From contig CAMKEG010000002.1 of assembly GCA_946411505.1 (NCBI GenBank), forward strand, positions 348,852 through 412,851: a stretch of 64,000 nt of DNA, in the 5' to 3' direction. Of this stretch, positions 46,576 to 54,511 are shown one piece after another. Both the position numbers and the translations under genes were made by a program. The notes beneath the pieces are model-generated. The model was not told where the DNA came from. It saw only the letters and a list, made by a program, of their open reading frames with translations, and did no database searches. Within the stretch, counting starts at the first letter, position 1. Each line of letters starts with the position of its first letter. The DNA comes from an uncultured Treponema sp. GTDB taxonomy: Bacteria; Spirochaetota; Spirochaetia; Treponematales; Treponemataceae.

Positions 46576-47574
46576 ATGACAAAGAACGTTAGAAACACAA
46601 TTATATTGTTCGCGGTGGGAATCATCGCGACGGCGCTTCCGGCGGCCTTGATCGCGGCCGGCGCGATTGACGCTTACACGGCGCAGATTTTTTCTTTGGC
46701 CGGAATCAACGCGATAATGGCTTTGAGCGTCAACATCATTTGCGGAATCACGGGCCAGCTTTCTTTGGGACAGGCGGGCTTTATGGCGATTGGCGGATAC
46801 TCGACGATTTTGCTTTGCACAAACGCGCATATCCCGCTTCCGCTTGCGATTCTTTTGGCCGCCGCGATTACGGCCTTCTTTGGATTTTTGATCGGCTTTC
46901 CGACGCTGCGTTTGGAAGGCGACTACTTGGCAATCGTCACGCTTGCCTTTGGAGAAATCATCCGCGTCTTTTTGGTCAACTTGAAGCAGTGGACCGGCGG
47001 CCCCAACGGAATTCAGTTCAACACGATTATGGTCTTTAACGCGGCGATCGCTTTTGCGGTTGTGACCGGAACGCTTGTAGTTTTAATCGCCTTGATTCAA
47101 AACTTCATACGCTCGTCATACGGCCGCGCGATTCTTGCCGTGCGCGAAGACGAAATCGCCGCCAACTCAAGCGGCATCGGTGTTTTCCGCTACAAGATGA
47201 TAGGCTTTGTGATGGCAAGCTTTGTGGCCGGAATTGGCGGCGCGCTTTACGTTTGCCTTATCGGCTTCATCAAGCCCGACCAGGCCGGCTTTACAAAAAG
47301 CATCGATTACTTGATTTTCGTCGTTTTGGGCGGAATGGGTTCCACCACCGGAAGCGTTTTGGCTTCTTACGTTTTGACTTACTTGCAGGAATTCCTGCGT
47401 TTCTTGCAAAACTACCGCTTGCTTTTCTATCCGGTCGTTTTGATTTTGGTGATGATATTCAGGCCGCAAGGCTTGCTTGGAACAAAAGAGGCGTCGTTTG
47501 TGAAAGCCTTTGACGCGGCGCGAAAGTTCCTCCAGAAAAAAACAAAGAAAAACAAGGGCGCGGAGGCAAAGTGA
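46576..47574 (+). CDS. livM: Branched-chain amino acid ABC permease LivM
   Basis: ATG 46576 is preferred over the TTG at 46570 because AAGG lies seven bases before it. The 332-residue permease has about ten membrane helices, GQLSLGQAGFMAIGGYST and the GGMGSTTGSVLASY loop for the ATPase. The end is Lys-rich. It touches livG at TGATG. Confidence 0.93.
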   Translation: MTKNVRNTIILFAVGIIATALPAALIAAGAIDAYTAQIFSLAGINAIMALSVNIICGITGQLSLGQAGFMAIGGYSTILLCTNAHIPLPLAILLAAAITAFFGFLIGFPTLRLEGDYLAIVTLAFGEIIRVFLVNLKQWTGGPNGIQFNTIMVFNAAIAFAVVTGTLVVLIALIQNFIRSSYGRAILAVREDEIAANSSGIGVFRYKMIGFVMASFVAGIGGALYVCLIGFIKPDQAGFTKSIDYLIFVVLGGMGSTTGSVLASYVLTYLQEFLRFLQNYRLLFYPVVLILVMIFRPQGLLGTKEASFVKAFDAARKFLQKKTKKNKGAEAK

Positions 47575-48377
47575 TGGCGGACGAAAAGAAAATGGTTTTG
47601 CAGGCTTCCGGCGTTTCTATCGTTTTTGGAGGCCTTAGGGCGGTGAGCGACTTTGACTGCGCGCTTTACGAAGGCGAGCTTGTCGGCTTGATTGGCCCTA
47701 ACGGCGCGGGAAAGACGACGGTGTTCAACATGCTGAGCGGAGTGTATACGCCCACCGAAGGCCAGATAAATTACTGGGACAGGCGCGGAAAGGCCCGCGT
47801 GATAAACAAGTTCAATCCGGCGGAACACTGCCGACTGGGAATCGCGCGCACGTTCCAAAACATTCGCTTGTTCGGAAACTTGACTGTCGAGGACAACGTG
47901 AAGGTTGCCTTGCACAATTTGCGCTCGTCAAATCCGGTTGACGCGCTTTTAAGGACGAGCCGCTTTAGAAACGACGAAAAGCAAATGGAAGAAAAAGCCG
48001 ACCTCTTGCTTTCTTTGTTCAAGATTGACTCAAAGAAAAAAGAGCTTGCCAAGAACCTTCCCTACGGTGAGCAGCGCAAATTGGAAATCGCGCGCGCGTT
48101 GGCCAGCGAGCCCAAAATTCTTTTGCTTGACGAGCCTGCCGCCGGCATGAACGGCCAGGAAACCGAAGACCTTATGAACATGATCGCCTTTATCAGGGAA
48201 AAGTTCAACTTGACGATTCTTTTGATTGAGCACGACATGAGGTTGGTCATGGGAATCTGCGAGCGCATTATGGTTTTGGATTACGGCCGCATAATCGCGC
48301 AAGGAACGCCGGACCAAATCAAGACTAATCCTCAGGTAATTAAGGCTTACCTTGGACAGGAGGCTTTGAATGCTTAA
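47574..48377 (+). CDS. livG: Branched-chain amino acid ABC ATPase LivG
   Basis: The start ATG 47574 has GGAGG seven bases upstream. The 267 residues contain GPNGAGKTT (Walker A), a signature region PYGEQRKLEIARAL, ILLLDEPAAGMN (Walker B) and the switch His in LLIEHDM. It overlaps livF by eight bases. Confidence 0.95.
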   Translation: MADEKKMVLQASGVSIVFGGLRAVSDFDCALYEGELVGLIGPNGAGKTTVFNMLSGVYTPTEGQINYWDRRGKARVINKFNPAEHCRLGIARTFQNIRLFGNLTVEDNVKVALHNLRSSNPVDALLRTSRFRNDEKQMEEKADLLLSLFKIDSKKKELAKNLPYGEQRKLEIARALASEPKILLLDEPAAGMNGQETEDLMNMIAFIREKFNLTILLIEHDMRLVMGICERIMVLDYGRIIAQGTPDQIKTNPQVIKAYLGQEALNA

Positions 48378-49074
48378 AGTGCAAAAACTGTCAGTCAGCT
48401 ACGGCGCGATAAACGCCTTGCGCGAAATCAGCTTTAACGTTGAGCGGGGCGAAATAATTTCTTTGATTGGCTCTAACGGCGCCGGAAAGACGACGACGCT
48501 TCACGCCGTGTCGAACATCATCAAAAAGCGTGGTGGCAAGATTGAGTTTGAGGGCGAGGACATCACAAATTTGGCGCCTGACCAAATAGTCCGCCGCCGC
48601 TTGATTCAAGTGCCGGAAGGAAGGCGCATTTTCTTGAACCTTAGCGTCCGCGACAACTTGGAAATGGGCGCCTTTACGAGAGGCGACAAGGCCGGAATCA
48701 AGGCCGACATGGAAAAGGTCTTTGAATTGTTCCCCCGCCTTAAAGAGCGAATCACGCAGATTAGCGGAACCTTGAGCGGCGGCGAGCTTCAAATGCTTGC
48801 GATGGGCCGCGGCTTGATGGCCCAGCCCAAATTGCTTTTGCTTGACGAGCCCAGCATGGGCTTGGCTCCGATTTTGGTCGACGAGATTTTTGAGATTATC
48901 CAAAAAATCAACAAGGCCGGAACGACGATTTTGCTGGTTGAGCAAAACGCCTTTAAGGCGCTTTCCATCAGCAACCGCGCCTACGTTTTGGAAACAGGCT
49001 CAATCACCAAGGACGGCGACGCCAAGGAATTGGCCAAGGATCCGGCGGTCAAGGAAGCCTATCTGGGCGGTTAA
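48370..49074 (+). CDS. livF: Branched-chain amino acid ABC ATPase LivF
   Basis: The 234-residue ATPase has GSNGAGKTT, the signature LSGGELQMLAMGRGL, LLLLDEPSMGLAP and LLVEQNA. It is the partner of LivG and the last liv gene. Its TAA stop is directly followed by GCGGCG, the start of the two-hairpin element. Confidence 0.95.
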   Translation: MLKVQKLSVSYGAINALREISFNVERGEIISLIGSNGAGKTTTLHAVSNIIKKRGGKIEFEGEDITNLAPDQIVRRRLIQVPEGRRIFLNLSVRDNLEMGAFTRGDKAGIKADMEKVFELFPRLKERITQISGTLSGGELQMLAMGRGLMAQPKLLLLDEPSMGLAPILVDEIFEIIQKINKAGTTILLVEQNAFKALSISNRAYVLETGSITKDGDAKELAKDPAVKEAYLGG

Positions 49075-49145
49075 GCGGCGAAAATAAACGGACGCAAGAC
49101 CAAGAACGAATTTCGCCGCATGAGTCGCAACGCTGCGCTTGCGGC
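49075..49145 (+). repeat. GCGGCG/CGCCGC two-hairpin element, CBS copy
   Basis: Hairpin I (49075-49119) pairs GCGGCGAAA with TTTCGCCGC. After ATGA, hairpin II (49124-49145) pairs GTCGCAA with TTGCGGC. It begins on the base after the livF stop. It shares GCGGCGA and CGCCGCATRAR with the copies before lgt and the tagA-like gene, but hairpin II is a simpler, divergent form. Confidence 0.6.
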
Positions 49146-49159
49146 TTGGTTGTTAAAAT

Positions 49160-49188
49160 TTGCGCAAACGCAAAAGTCGTGGTATAAT
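49160..49188 (+). promoter_or_regulatory. Promoter of the CBS-domain gene
   Basis: TTGCGC (49160-49165), 17 bases, perfect TATAAT (49183-49188). The leader of about 90 bases holds GC-rich repeats and ends in a CGGAGG Shine-Dalgarno. Confidence 0.8.
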
Positions 49189-49283
49189 TTTAGCGGAGGT
49201 TTTGACAAAAACGCGAGGAAGCGGCGCAAAGCAGACGCAACCGCGACCGGGAGTTTTTATTCTAAAACTACGGAGGTTATGAT

Positions 49284-49925
49284 ATGATAGTCAAAGACGT
49301 GATGAAAAAATCGGTTATTACGGTGGAGCCGGAGACAACCGTTACAGAAGCCAAAGAATTGATGAACAAAAACAATATCTCAAAGCTGCCGGTCGTGAAG
49401 GGCGGAAAGCTTGTGGGAATCATTACAAAGAACGACTTGTTGCAAGCCGGCCCCAGCCTGGCCACGACGCTTGACATGTACGAAATAAGCTATTTGCTTT
49501 CAAAGTTGAACGTAAAGAAAATAATGACCACAAAGGTCTTCAGCGTTTCTCCCGACGACGTGGTGGAGGAAGCCGCCCGCGTTATGGTTGAAAAGCAAGT
49601 CGGCTGCTTGCCGGTCGTAAAGGGCAGCGCGCTTGTCGGAATCATTACCGAAAGCGACTTGTTCTTTATGTTCGCCGAAATGTTCGGCGTGACGCAAAAG
49701 GGCGTGCGCGCGGTCGTGTATCCCAACGACACTCCGGGCGAAATGGCCAAGATTTCGCAAAAGATTGCCGAAGCGGGCGGCAACATCGTTTCTCTTGTAA
49801 CAACCGCTCCCAGCGACAAGAAAAAAAGGCCGCTTACGCTCAAGGTTACCGGCGTCCCGCTGGCGAAAGTGAAAAAGATTTTCGCCGACCTAAAGTGCCC
49901 GGTGGAAGACATCAGGAACGTGTAA
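49284..49925 (+). CDS. CBS-domain pair protein (AcuB-like) with ACT-like tail
   Basis: The 213-residue protein has two CBS repeats: MIVKDVMKKSVITVEPETTV with VVKGGKLVGIITKNDL, then KIMTTKVFSVSPDDVVEEAA with VVKGSALVGIITESDL. A C-terminal segment (about 140-213, AEAGGNIVSLVTT) looks ACT-like. CBS pairs sense adenylates such as AMP or ATP. The layout resembles AcuB, but no acetoin genes are near. It stands alone behind its own promoter. Regulatory role inferred; ligand unknown. Confidence 0.85.
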   Translation: MIVKDVMKKSVITVEPETTVTEAKELMNKNNISKLPVVKGGKLVGIITKNDLLQAGPSLATTLDMYEISYLLSKLNVKKIMTTKVFSVSPDDVVEEAARVMVEKQVGCLPVVKGSALVGIITESDLFFMFAEMFGVTQKGVRAVVYPNDTPGEMAKISQKIAEAGGNIVSLVTTAPSDKKKRPLTLKVTGVPLAKVKKIFADLKCPVEDIRNV

Positions 49926-49927
49926 TA

Positions 49928-50001
49928 GGAACGGTCAAGGCACGCTGCGCTCAAGGCCTTGACTCGTTCCTTTTGAGGCGCGATTAAAATTATCGCGCCT
50001 C
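49928..50001 (+). repeat. GGAACGGTCAAGG repeat, copy 1
   Basis: Hairpin 1 (49928-49970) pairs GGAACG and GTCAAGGC with GCCTTGAC and CGTTCC. One bulged base lies in the right arm. Hairpin 2 (49975-50001) pairs GAGGCGCGAT with ATCGCGCCTC. About 84 bases (49924-50007) recur at 63811-63894. It begins two bases after the CBS gene stop and precedes the terminator. Confidence 0.75.
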
Positions 50002-50008
50002 AATAAAA

Positions 50009-50034
50009 GCCCGCCGTTTTTGGCGGGCGTTTTT
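50009..50034 (+). terminator. Intrinsic terminator after the CBS gene
   Basis: GCCCGCC/GGCGGGC, loop GTTTTT, followed by GTTTTTATT. Confidence 0.88.
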
Positions 50035-50049
50035 ATTAAATTCGTCGCA

Positions 50050-50078
50050 TTGCCATAAATCTTTTTTTGCGCTATATT
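50050..50078 (+). promoter_or_regulatory. Promoter of the 487-residue gene, eight bases from its ATG
   Basis: TTGCCA (50050-50055), 17 bases, TATATT (50073-50078). The ATG is at 50087, so the transcript should begin at or next to it. No Shine-Dalgarno exists. Confidence 0.65.
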
Positions 50079-50086
50079 CTATATTG

Positions 50087-51550
50087 ATGCAGTTTTCGGA
50101 AGACTTGGCGGTGGACGACTTTTTGAGGTCGCGAAAAACTCCATTTACTCTCAAAGACTTTACCCGCGAAATGAGCCGAAAGGGCTTTAGTTTGACGCAG
50201 CGGGAGGGTGAGGACTATCTTGCCGATAGCCCCTATGTCTCTTGGATTGAGGACGGAAAATTCATCACTCGGGCGGCCGCCTTTACCGGGCGCTTCTTTT
50301 CGTTCACCCTGACTCCTGAAGAATTTAAAAACAAGATGTTCGTTCCCGGAAGCCGCTTTATGCCTTTTGTGGACGAGATGCAAAATCCCGCCAGCTGGAC
50401 TTACATTTTTGACGGCAAGTCCGTTCCGCATAAAGTGGGAACTTTTAGAAAGGAGACGGCGCTCGACTTGAACGTTCTTTACGGCGAGGAGTACGAGGTT
50501 CAATACATAGCGGCGGATCCTGCGATGGTGAGCTATGACTTGGCCTCCACGGATTTTGAATTGCCTTCCGACGTAAAAATAACTGGCTGCGACTTGAGCC
50601 AGTTCATCGACTCGGGCGACCTAAAGGTTGGGGACAGAATTGTTTGCCGGGTTTTGGATTGGGACAAGGGTCGGATTGAATTTTTTCCGCAAGTGAGGCG
50701 GCGCGACGCGGAAAGCGGAATCGTTCAGCTGGATGACTCCGACCACGAGCGCCTTCTTTGGGGCGAGCGTTTTGAAAAGGCCTTGATTAAGATTTTGGAA
50801 CGCGAAGGCCCTTGCGCCACGATTGAGGAACAGCTCGCCTTTGCCTTTTACGAAGACATCGACGCCTTGTGCTCGTTCAACTGCGACTCAGTCGAAAATT
50901 ATTTGCGGCATTCAAAAAAAATTGATTTGGAGTTGTATGGGGTTGAAACCCGGCTTTGGTACAAGGGCCAGGACGTTCCCGCAGTCGGCAAGTGGAACAG
51001 AAACGACATGAAAAAAGATCCTGGCGAGCTTGCAAATTTGAAGTTCAAGATTCCGGAGTACATTCTTGACAATTTTTTGCGCGACTTTGAATTTAACAAA
51101 CGAAAGGACTTGAACCTTGTGGTCTCCGCGCTCTTTCCCCAAAATTTTTCCCTTACGCCTGACGAAAAACGTTATGTTTTGTTGCATATCGCAAAGCGAC
51201 ATGCTATAATTTCAAAGCAGTACAATTATTTCGCCGATTTTCCTGTCGGGGAAATTCGCGCCGCCGCGCTCGACCTTTATAGGCGCGTTTGTTCGTTGGT
51301 TTACGATGTCGAGGCGTCCACCGCCAATTTTGACAAGTTTCCGCAAAACGAGCTTGTGATTTTGTCGCAGCTTTTTGGGCACATCAACAGAATTCTTGAG
51401 TCGATTGACAACAATCCGGACGCGGCGGTTGAGGACCAAGGAACTTTGAGCCTTTCGCTTGAGGGAATGGAATATAATTTTGAGGACATCGAGGGCGCCT
51501 TGCGCGACGCCGTCGAGTCGGAAAAAAGGAACAACTTTACAATCGTTTAA
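50087..51550 (+). CDS. Unrecognised 487-residue protein heading a PTS-transketolase operon
   Basis: The track starts at TTG 50084; I prefer ATG 50087. I do not recognise the family. There is no signal peptide or membrane helix. The N-terminus (LAVDDFLRSRKTPFTLKDFTREM) may be a winged-helix-like domain. The middle has a beta-rich stretch (LKVGDRIVCRVLDWDKGRIEFFPQVRR) and many Trp, Phe and Tyr. The C-terminal third is helical (YVLLHIAKRHAIISKQYNYF, then an acidic end). The IIA gene follows after 21 bases and tkt after that, so it shares their transcript. It may be a spirochaete-specific protein. Function unknown. Confidence 0.75.
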   Translation: MQFSEDLAVDDFLRSRKTPFTLKDFTREMSRKGFSLTQREGEDYLADSPYVSWIEDGKFITRAAAFTGRFFSFTLTPEEFKNKMFVPGSRFMPFVDEMQNPASWTYIFDGKSVPHKVGTFRKETALDLNVLYGEEYEVQYIAADPAMVSYDLASTDFELPSDVKITGCDLSQFIDSGDLKVGDRIVCRVLDWDKGRIEFFPQVRRRDAESGIVQLDDSDHERLLWGERFEKALIKILEREGPCATIEEQLAFAFYEDIDALCSFNCDSVENYLRHSKKIDLELYGVETRLWYKGQDVPAVGKWNRNDMKKDPGELANLKFKIPEYILDNFLRDFEFNKRKDLNLVVSALFPQNFSLTPDEKRYVLLHIAKRHAIISKQYNYFADFPVGEIRAAALDLYRRVCSLVYDVEASTANFDKFPQNELVILSQLFGHINRILESIDNNPDAAVEDQGTLSLSLEGMEYNFEDIEGALRDAVESEKRNNFTIV

Positions 51551-51571
51551 AAATGTTGGAGATAAAAAGTT

Positions 51572-52033
51572 ATGGAAGAGAATATTAAAGTAGGGGATTT
51601 GATTTTACGAGGAGGAGTCATAAACAACATTGACGCTAACACGCCTTTTGAAGTTTACGAACAAATCAAGACAAAAATCAAATTGCCAAAGTCGGTTACA
51701 CCTGATATTTTGCAAGAAGGCCTTAGCGCGAGGGAAAGAGTTTTGAGCACCGCGGTAGGACGAGGAATCGCCCTGCCGCATTGTCGTGACATTCTCTTGA
51801 GCGGCGGCGACGAACAGCAAATTACAGTTGTGTATTTAAAAGAGCCGATTGATATGAACGCGCCTGACGGCAGAAAAGTGGACACAATGTTTGTTTTGCT
51901 TACGAGCAATTCACAAAGCCACTTGCAGGTTCTTTCACGGTTGGCTGGTCTTATAAAGGACGATTCCTTTGTGGAATTGTTAAGAAGTCGCGCTTCGGCG
52001 GAAGAACTTGCCGATGCAGCCAACAAAATCTAA
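51572..52033 (+). CDS. PTS IIA domain protein, fructose/nitrogen type
   Basis: The 153-residue protein is a single IIA domain of the fructose/mannitol/PtsN class. The phospho-accepting histidine is His70 in GRGIALPHCR, and the second conserved histidine is in NSQSHLQVLSRLAGL. No membrane IIC or IIB is fused or nearby, so a regulatory PtsN-like role is more likely than sugar uptake. The enzyme I gene of this window could supply phosphate through an HPr coded elsewhere. A TTGGAGAT Shine-Dalgarno precedes the ATG. tkt follows after ten bases. Confidence 0.88.
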   Translation: MEENIKVGDLILRGGVINNIDANTPFEVYEQIKTKIKLPKSVTPDILQEGLSARERVLSTAVGRGIALPHCRDILLSGGDEQQITVVYLKEPIDMNAPDGRKVDTMFVLLTSNSQSHLQVLSRLAGLIKDDSFVELLRSRASAEELADAANKI

Positions 52034-52043
52034 GGAGTAGATT

Positions 52044-54014
52044 ATGAACGAAAAGGGAATTGCCGCCGCGGCTTTGTCCGTGCGCGCTCTTTCGATGGAC
52101 GCCATTCAAAAGGCTAACTCAGGACATCCGGGACTTCCGTTGGGAGCCGCCGAATTGGCCGCCGTTCTCTACGGAGAAATTTTAAAGCACAATCCGGCCG
52201 ACTCAAAGTGGCTTGACCGCGACCGCTTTGTTCTTTCCGCCGGCCACGGTTCGATGTTCTTGTATTCAATCTTGCACTTGGCCGGTTACAAGGTAAGCCT
52301 TAAGGACATCAAGAATTTCCGCCAAGTCGGATCAAAGTGCCCGGGACACCCGGAGTACGGCCAGACTGACGGCGTTGAAAACACCAGCGGCCCGCTTGGA
52401 CAGGGCGTGGCCATGTCAGTCGGAATGGCTGTGGCGGAATCAATGCTCGCCGCGCGCTTCAACACAAAGGCGCATAAAATCGTCGACCACTACACATACG
52501 CTTTGGTCGGCGAAGGCTGTTTGGAAGAAGGCGTTTCAAGCGAGGCCTGCAGCTTGGCCGGCCATCTTAAGCTTGGAAAGCTCATTGTGTTCTACGACCA
52601 GAACAAAATCAGCATTGACGGAAACACCGACATCGCGTTTGACGAAAACATCGGCAAGCGCTACGAGGCCTACGGCTGGCAGGTTCTCAAAGGCAGCATG
52701 TACGACGTTAAGAAAATCGTCGAGCTTGTCGCCGAAGCCAAAAAATGCAAGGACAAGCCTACGCTCATCATGCTTAAGAGCGTTATCGGAAAGGGCGCTC
52801 CCAAGGCTGGAACGGCCGACGTTCACGGCGCTCCTCTTGGAAAGGACGGAATCATCGCCGCGCGCAAAAAGCTTGGCATTCCCGTTGACCAGGACTTTTA
52901 CGTTGACCCCGAGGCCGTCAAGTACTTTGAGTCAAAGAAAGACGCTTGGGCCAAAAAAGAGGAAGACTGGAAAAAAGAATTCGCCGCTTGGGCAAAAGAG
53001 AATCCCGAGCTTAAAAAATTGTGGGACGCTTTCCAGGCAGGAAAGCCCACTGGCAAGGCGGCCGCTCCCAAGTACAAGGTGGGCGACAGCGAAGCCACTC
53101 GCGCTTCAAGCGGAAAGATGATTAATGTCATCGCCGACCGCTACTTGAACTTTGTTGGCGGAAGCGCCGACTTGATGGGCCCCAACAAGACCGCCATCAA
53201 GCATGACGACGGAACTTACAGCTACGAAAACCAAAAGGGCCGCACAATCGAATTCGGAATCCGCGAATTTGGCATGAGCGCGGTTTGCGCCGGAATCAAC
53301 TTGCACGGCGGACTCCGCCCCTTCTGCGCGACATTCTTCGTTTTCAGCGACTACCTGCGCCCCAACTTGCGCATCCAGGCCTTGATGGGCTTGAACACGA
53401 TTTACGTTTTGACCCACGACTCAATCTATGTTGGCGAGGACGGACCGACCCACCAGCCTATCGAAACTTTGGCTTCTTTGCGCGCGATTCCCAACGTTCA
53501 CGTTTTGCGCCCGGGCGACGCCGAGGAAACTTGCGCGGCTTGGGAAATCGCGATGGCTTCAAAAGACCATCCGGTTTGCTTGGCGCTCACACGCCAAAAC
53601 CTTACGGTTTACGAAAAGGCCGACAAGAACTGGAAGAAGTCTCTTAAGAACGGCGCCTATGTCGTTCAGGAAGGAGCGGCGACGCCCGACATCACGGTTT
53701 TGGCAACAGGAAGCGAAGTGAACATGGCTCTTGCCGCGTCCAAGTTGGTCAGCGGAAAGAAGGTTCGCGTTGTTTCTGTAATGGACAAGACAGCCTTTGA
53801 CGCCTTGAAAGCGGAAGAGAAGGCCAAGCTTATCGGCGGCGCCAAGCGCGTTGTCGTTGCCGAAGCCGGCGTAAGCCAGGGCTGGGAAGGATACGCCACA
53901 AGCGCGGACGATTTGTTCACAATCAACCGCTTTGGCGAGTCAGGCCCGGCCAACAAGGTCGCCGAGCATTTGGGCTTTACGGCCGAAAAATTGGCCGCCG
54001 TGTTGGCTAAGTAA
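52044..54014 (+). CDS. tkt: Transketolase
   Basis: This is a 656-residue, full-length transketolase that moves two-carbon units between pentose and other sugar phosphates using thiamine diphosphate. Seen are SGHPGLPLGAAEL at the N-terminus, GPLGQGVAMSVG, the cofactor motif in VGEGCLEEG through YDQNKIS, and EDGPTHQPIETLASLRAIPN in the pyrimidine domain. The usual GDG of the magnesium-diphosphate motif reads GEG here (Glu157). It is co-transcribed with the IIA gene. Confidence 0.96.
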   Translation: MNEKGIAAAALSVRALSMDAIQKANSGHPGLPLGAAELAAVLYGEILKHNPADSKWLDRDRFVLSAGHGSMFLYSILHLAGYKVSLKDIKNFRQVGSKCPGHPEYGQTDGVENTSGPLGQGVAMSVGMAVAESMLAARFNTKAHKIVDHYTYALVGEGCLEEGVSSEACSLAGHLKLGKLIVFYDQNKISIDGNTDIAFDENIGKRYEAYGWQVLKGSMYDVKKIVELVAEAKKCKDKPTLIMLKSVIGKGAPKAGTADVHGAPLGKDGIIAARKKLGIPVDQDFYVDPEAVKYFESKKDAWAKKEEDWKKEFAAWAKENPELKKLWDAFQAGKPTGKAAAPKYKVGDSEATRASSGKMINVIADRYLNFVGGSADLMGPNKTAIKHDDGTYSYENQKGRTIEFGIREFGMSAVCAGINLHGGLRPFCATFFVFSDYLRPNLRIQALMGLNTIYVLTHDSIYVGEDGPTHQPIETLASLRAIPNVHVLRPGDAEETCAAWEIAMASKDHPVCLALTRQNLTVYEKADKNWKKSLKNGAYVVQEGAATPDITVLATGSEVNMALAASKLVSGKKVRVVSVMDKTAFDALKAEEKAKLIGGAKRVVVAEAGVSQGWEGYATSADDLFTINRFGESGPANKVAEHLGFTAEKLAAVLAK

Positions 54015-54017
54015 AAG

Positions 54018-54040
54018 ATTGCCCGATCAAGTCGGGCAAT
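54018..54040 (+). other. Hairpin after tkt
   Basis: ATTGCCCGA pairs with TCGGGCAAT around TCAAG, four bases after the stop. There is no T-run, so it may protect the 3' end or be paired with the terminator that follows. Confidence 0.5.
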
Positions 54041-54079
54041 GACATGTGATAAAAAGGCGTTGCAAGCCTAAAGACGAAC

Positions 54080-54112
54080 GGCCCGCGGTTTTTCAACCGC
54101 GGGCCGCTTTTT
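54080..54112. terminator. Terminator between tkt and the convergent XRE gene
   Basis: GGCCCGCGGTT pairs with AACCGCGGGCC, loop TTTC, followed on the plus strand by GCTTTTTAC. It can serve tkt; the minus strand lacks a good T-run. Confidence 0.85.
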
Positions 54113-54389
54113 ACATAAAACGCTTAATTAACTCCAAAACAGTCTTTTTGGCGCTTTCTTTGTCTGAGGCTTGCGTTGTCGGAAAAATCGACGCCGGCTC
54201 TATTTTTAGCGCGTCGCAGAGTTTTAGAATTGTGCTTAAAGACGGAACTCGCTTTCCTGTTTCTATATAGGTTATCATGTTCTGCGACACGTCGGAGACG
54301 TAGGAAAGTTCTAGTTGGGAGAGCTTTTTGCTCTTTCTTTCCTCGCGCAAGCGGTCGCAAATATATTGTTCCTGCTCTTTTACAGTCAT
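54111..54389 (-). CDS. Small XRE-family regulator
   Basis: I place the start at the ATG at 54389 (MTVKEQEQYICDRLREERKS) rather than the longer track frame. The 92-residue protein is a lone Cro/C1-type helix-turn-helix: LSQLELSYVSDVSQNMITYIETGKRVPSLSTILKLCDAL. No Shine-Dalgarno is clear. It is divergent from the AT-rich outer-membrane-type gene and may control it, an inference from placement only. Confidence 0.85.
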   Translation of the reverse strand: MTVKEQEQYICDRLREERKSKKLSQLELSYVSDVSQNMITYIETGKRVPSLSTILKLCDALKIEPASIFPTTQASDKESAKKTVLELIKRFM

Positions 54390-54446
54390 ATAGTGATTTT
54401 TTACTAAAAATTGTGAATTTTCAAATAAATACTGTGGGTAAAATGC

Positions 54447-54475
54447 TTGAAAATAATAAATATTGTGCGTATAAT
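54447..54475 (+). promoter_or_regulatory. Promoter of the AT-rich outer-membrane-type gene
   Basis: TTGAAA (54447-54452), 17 bases, perfect TATAAT (54470-54475), followed by a leader with TTGGAGG. It lies 57 bases outside the start of the divergent XRE gene. Confidence 0.82.
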
Positions 54476-54511
54476 AGAATTTCGCTAATAAAGCCATTGG
54501 AGGTTGCGTTT

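Noticed and set aside
52375-53121. 248-residue plus-strand ORF inside tkt
   Set aside because: It is an alternate frame of tkt rich in Ser, Arg, Thr and Pro, as expected of a shifted frame.
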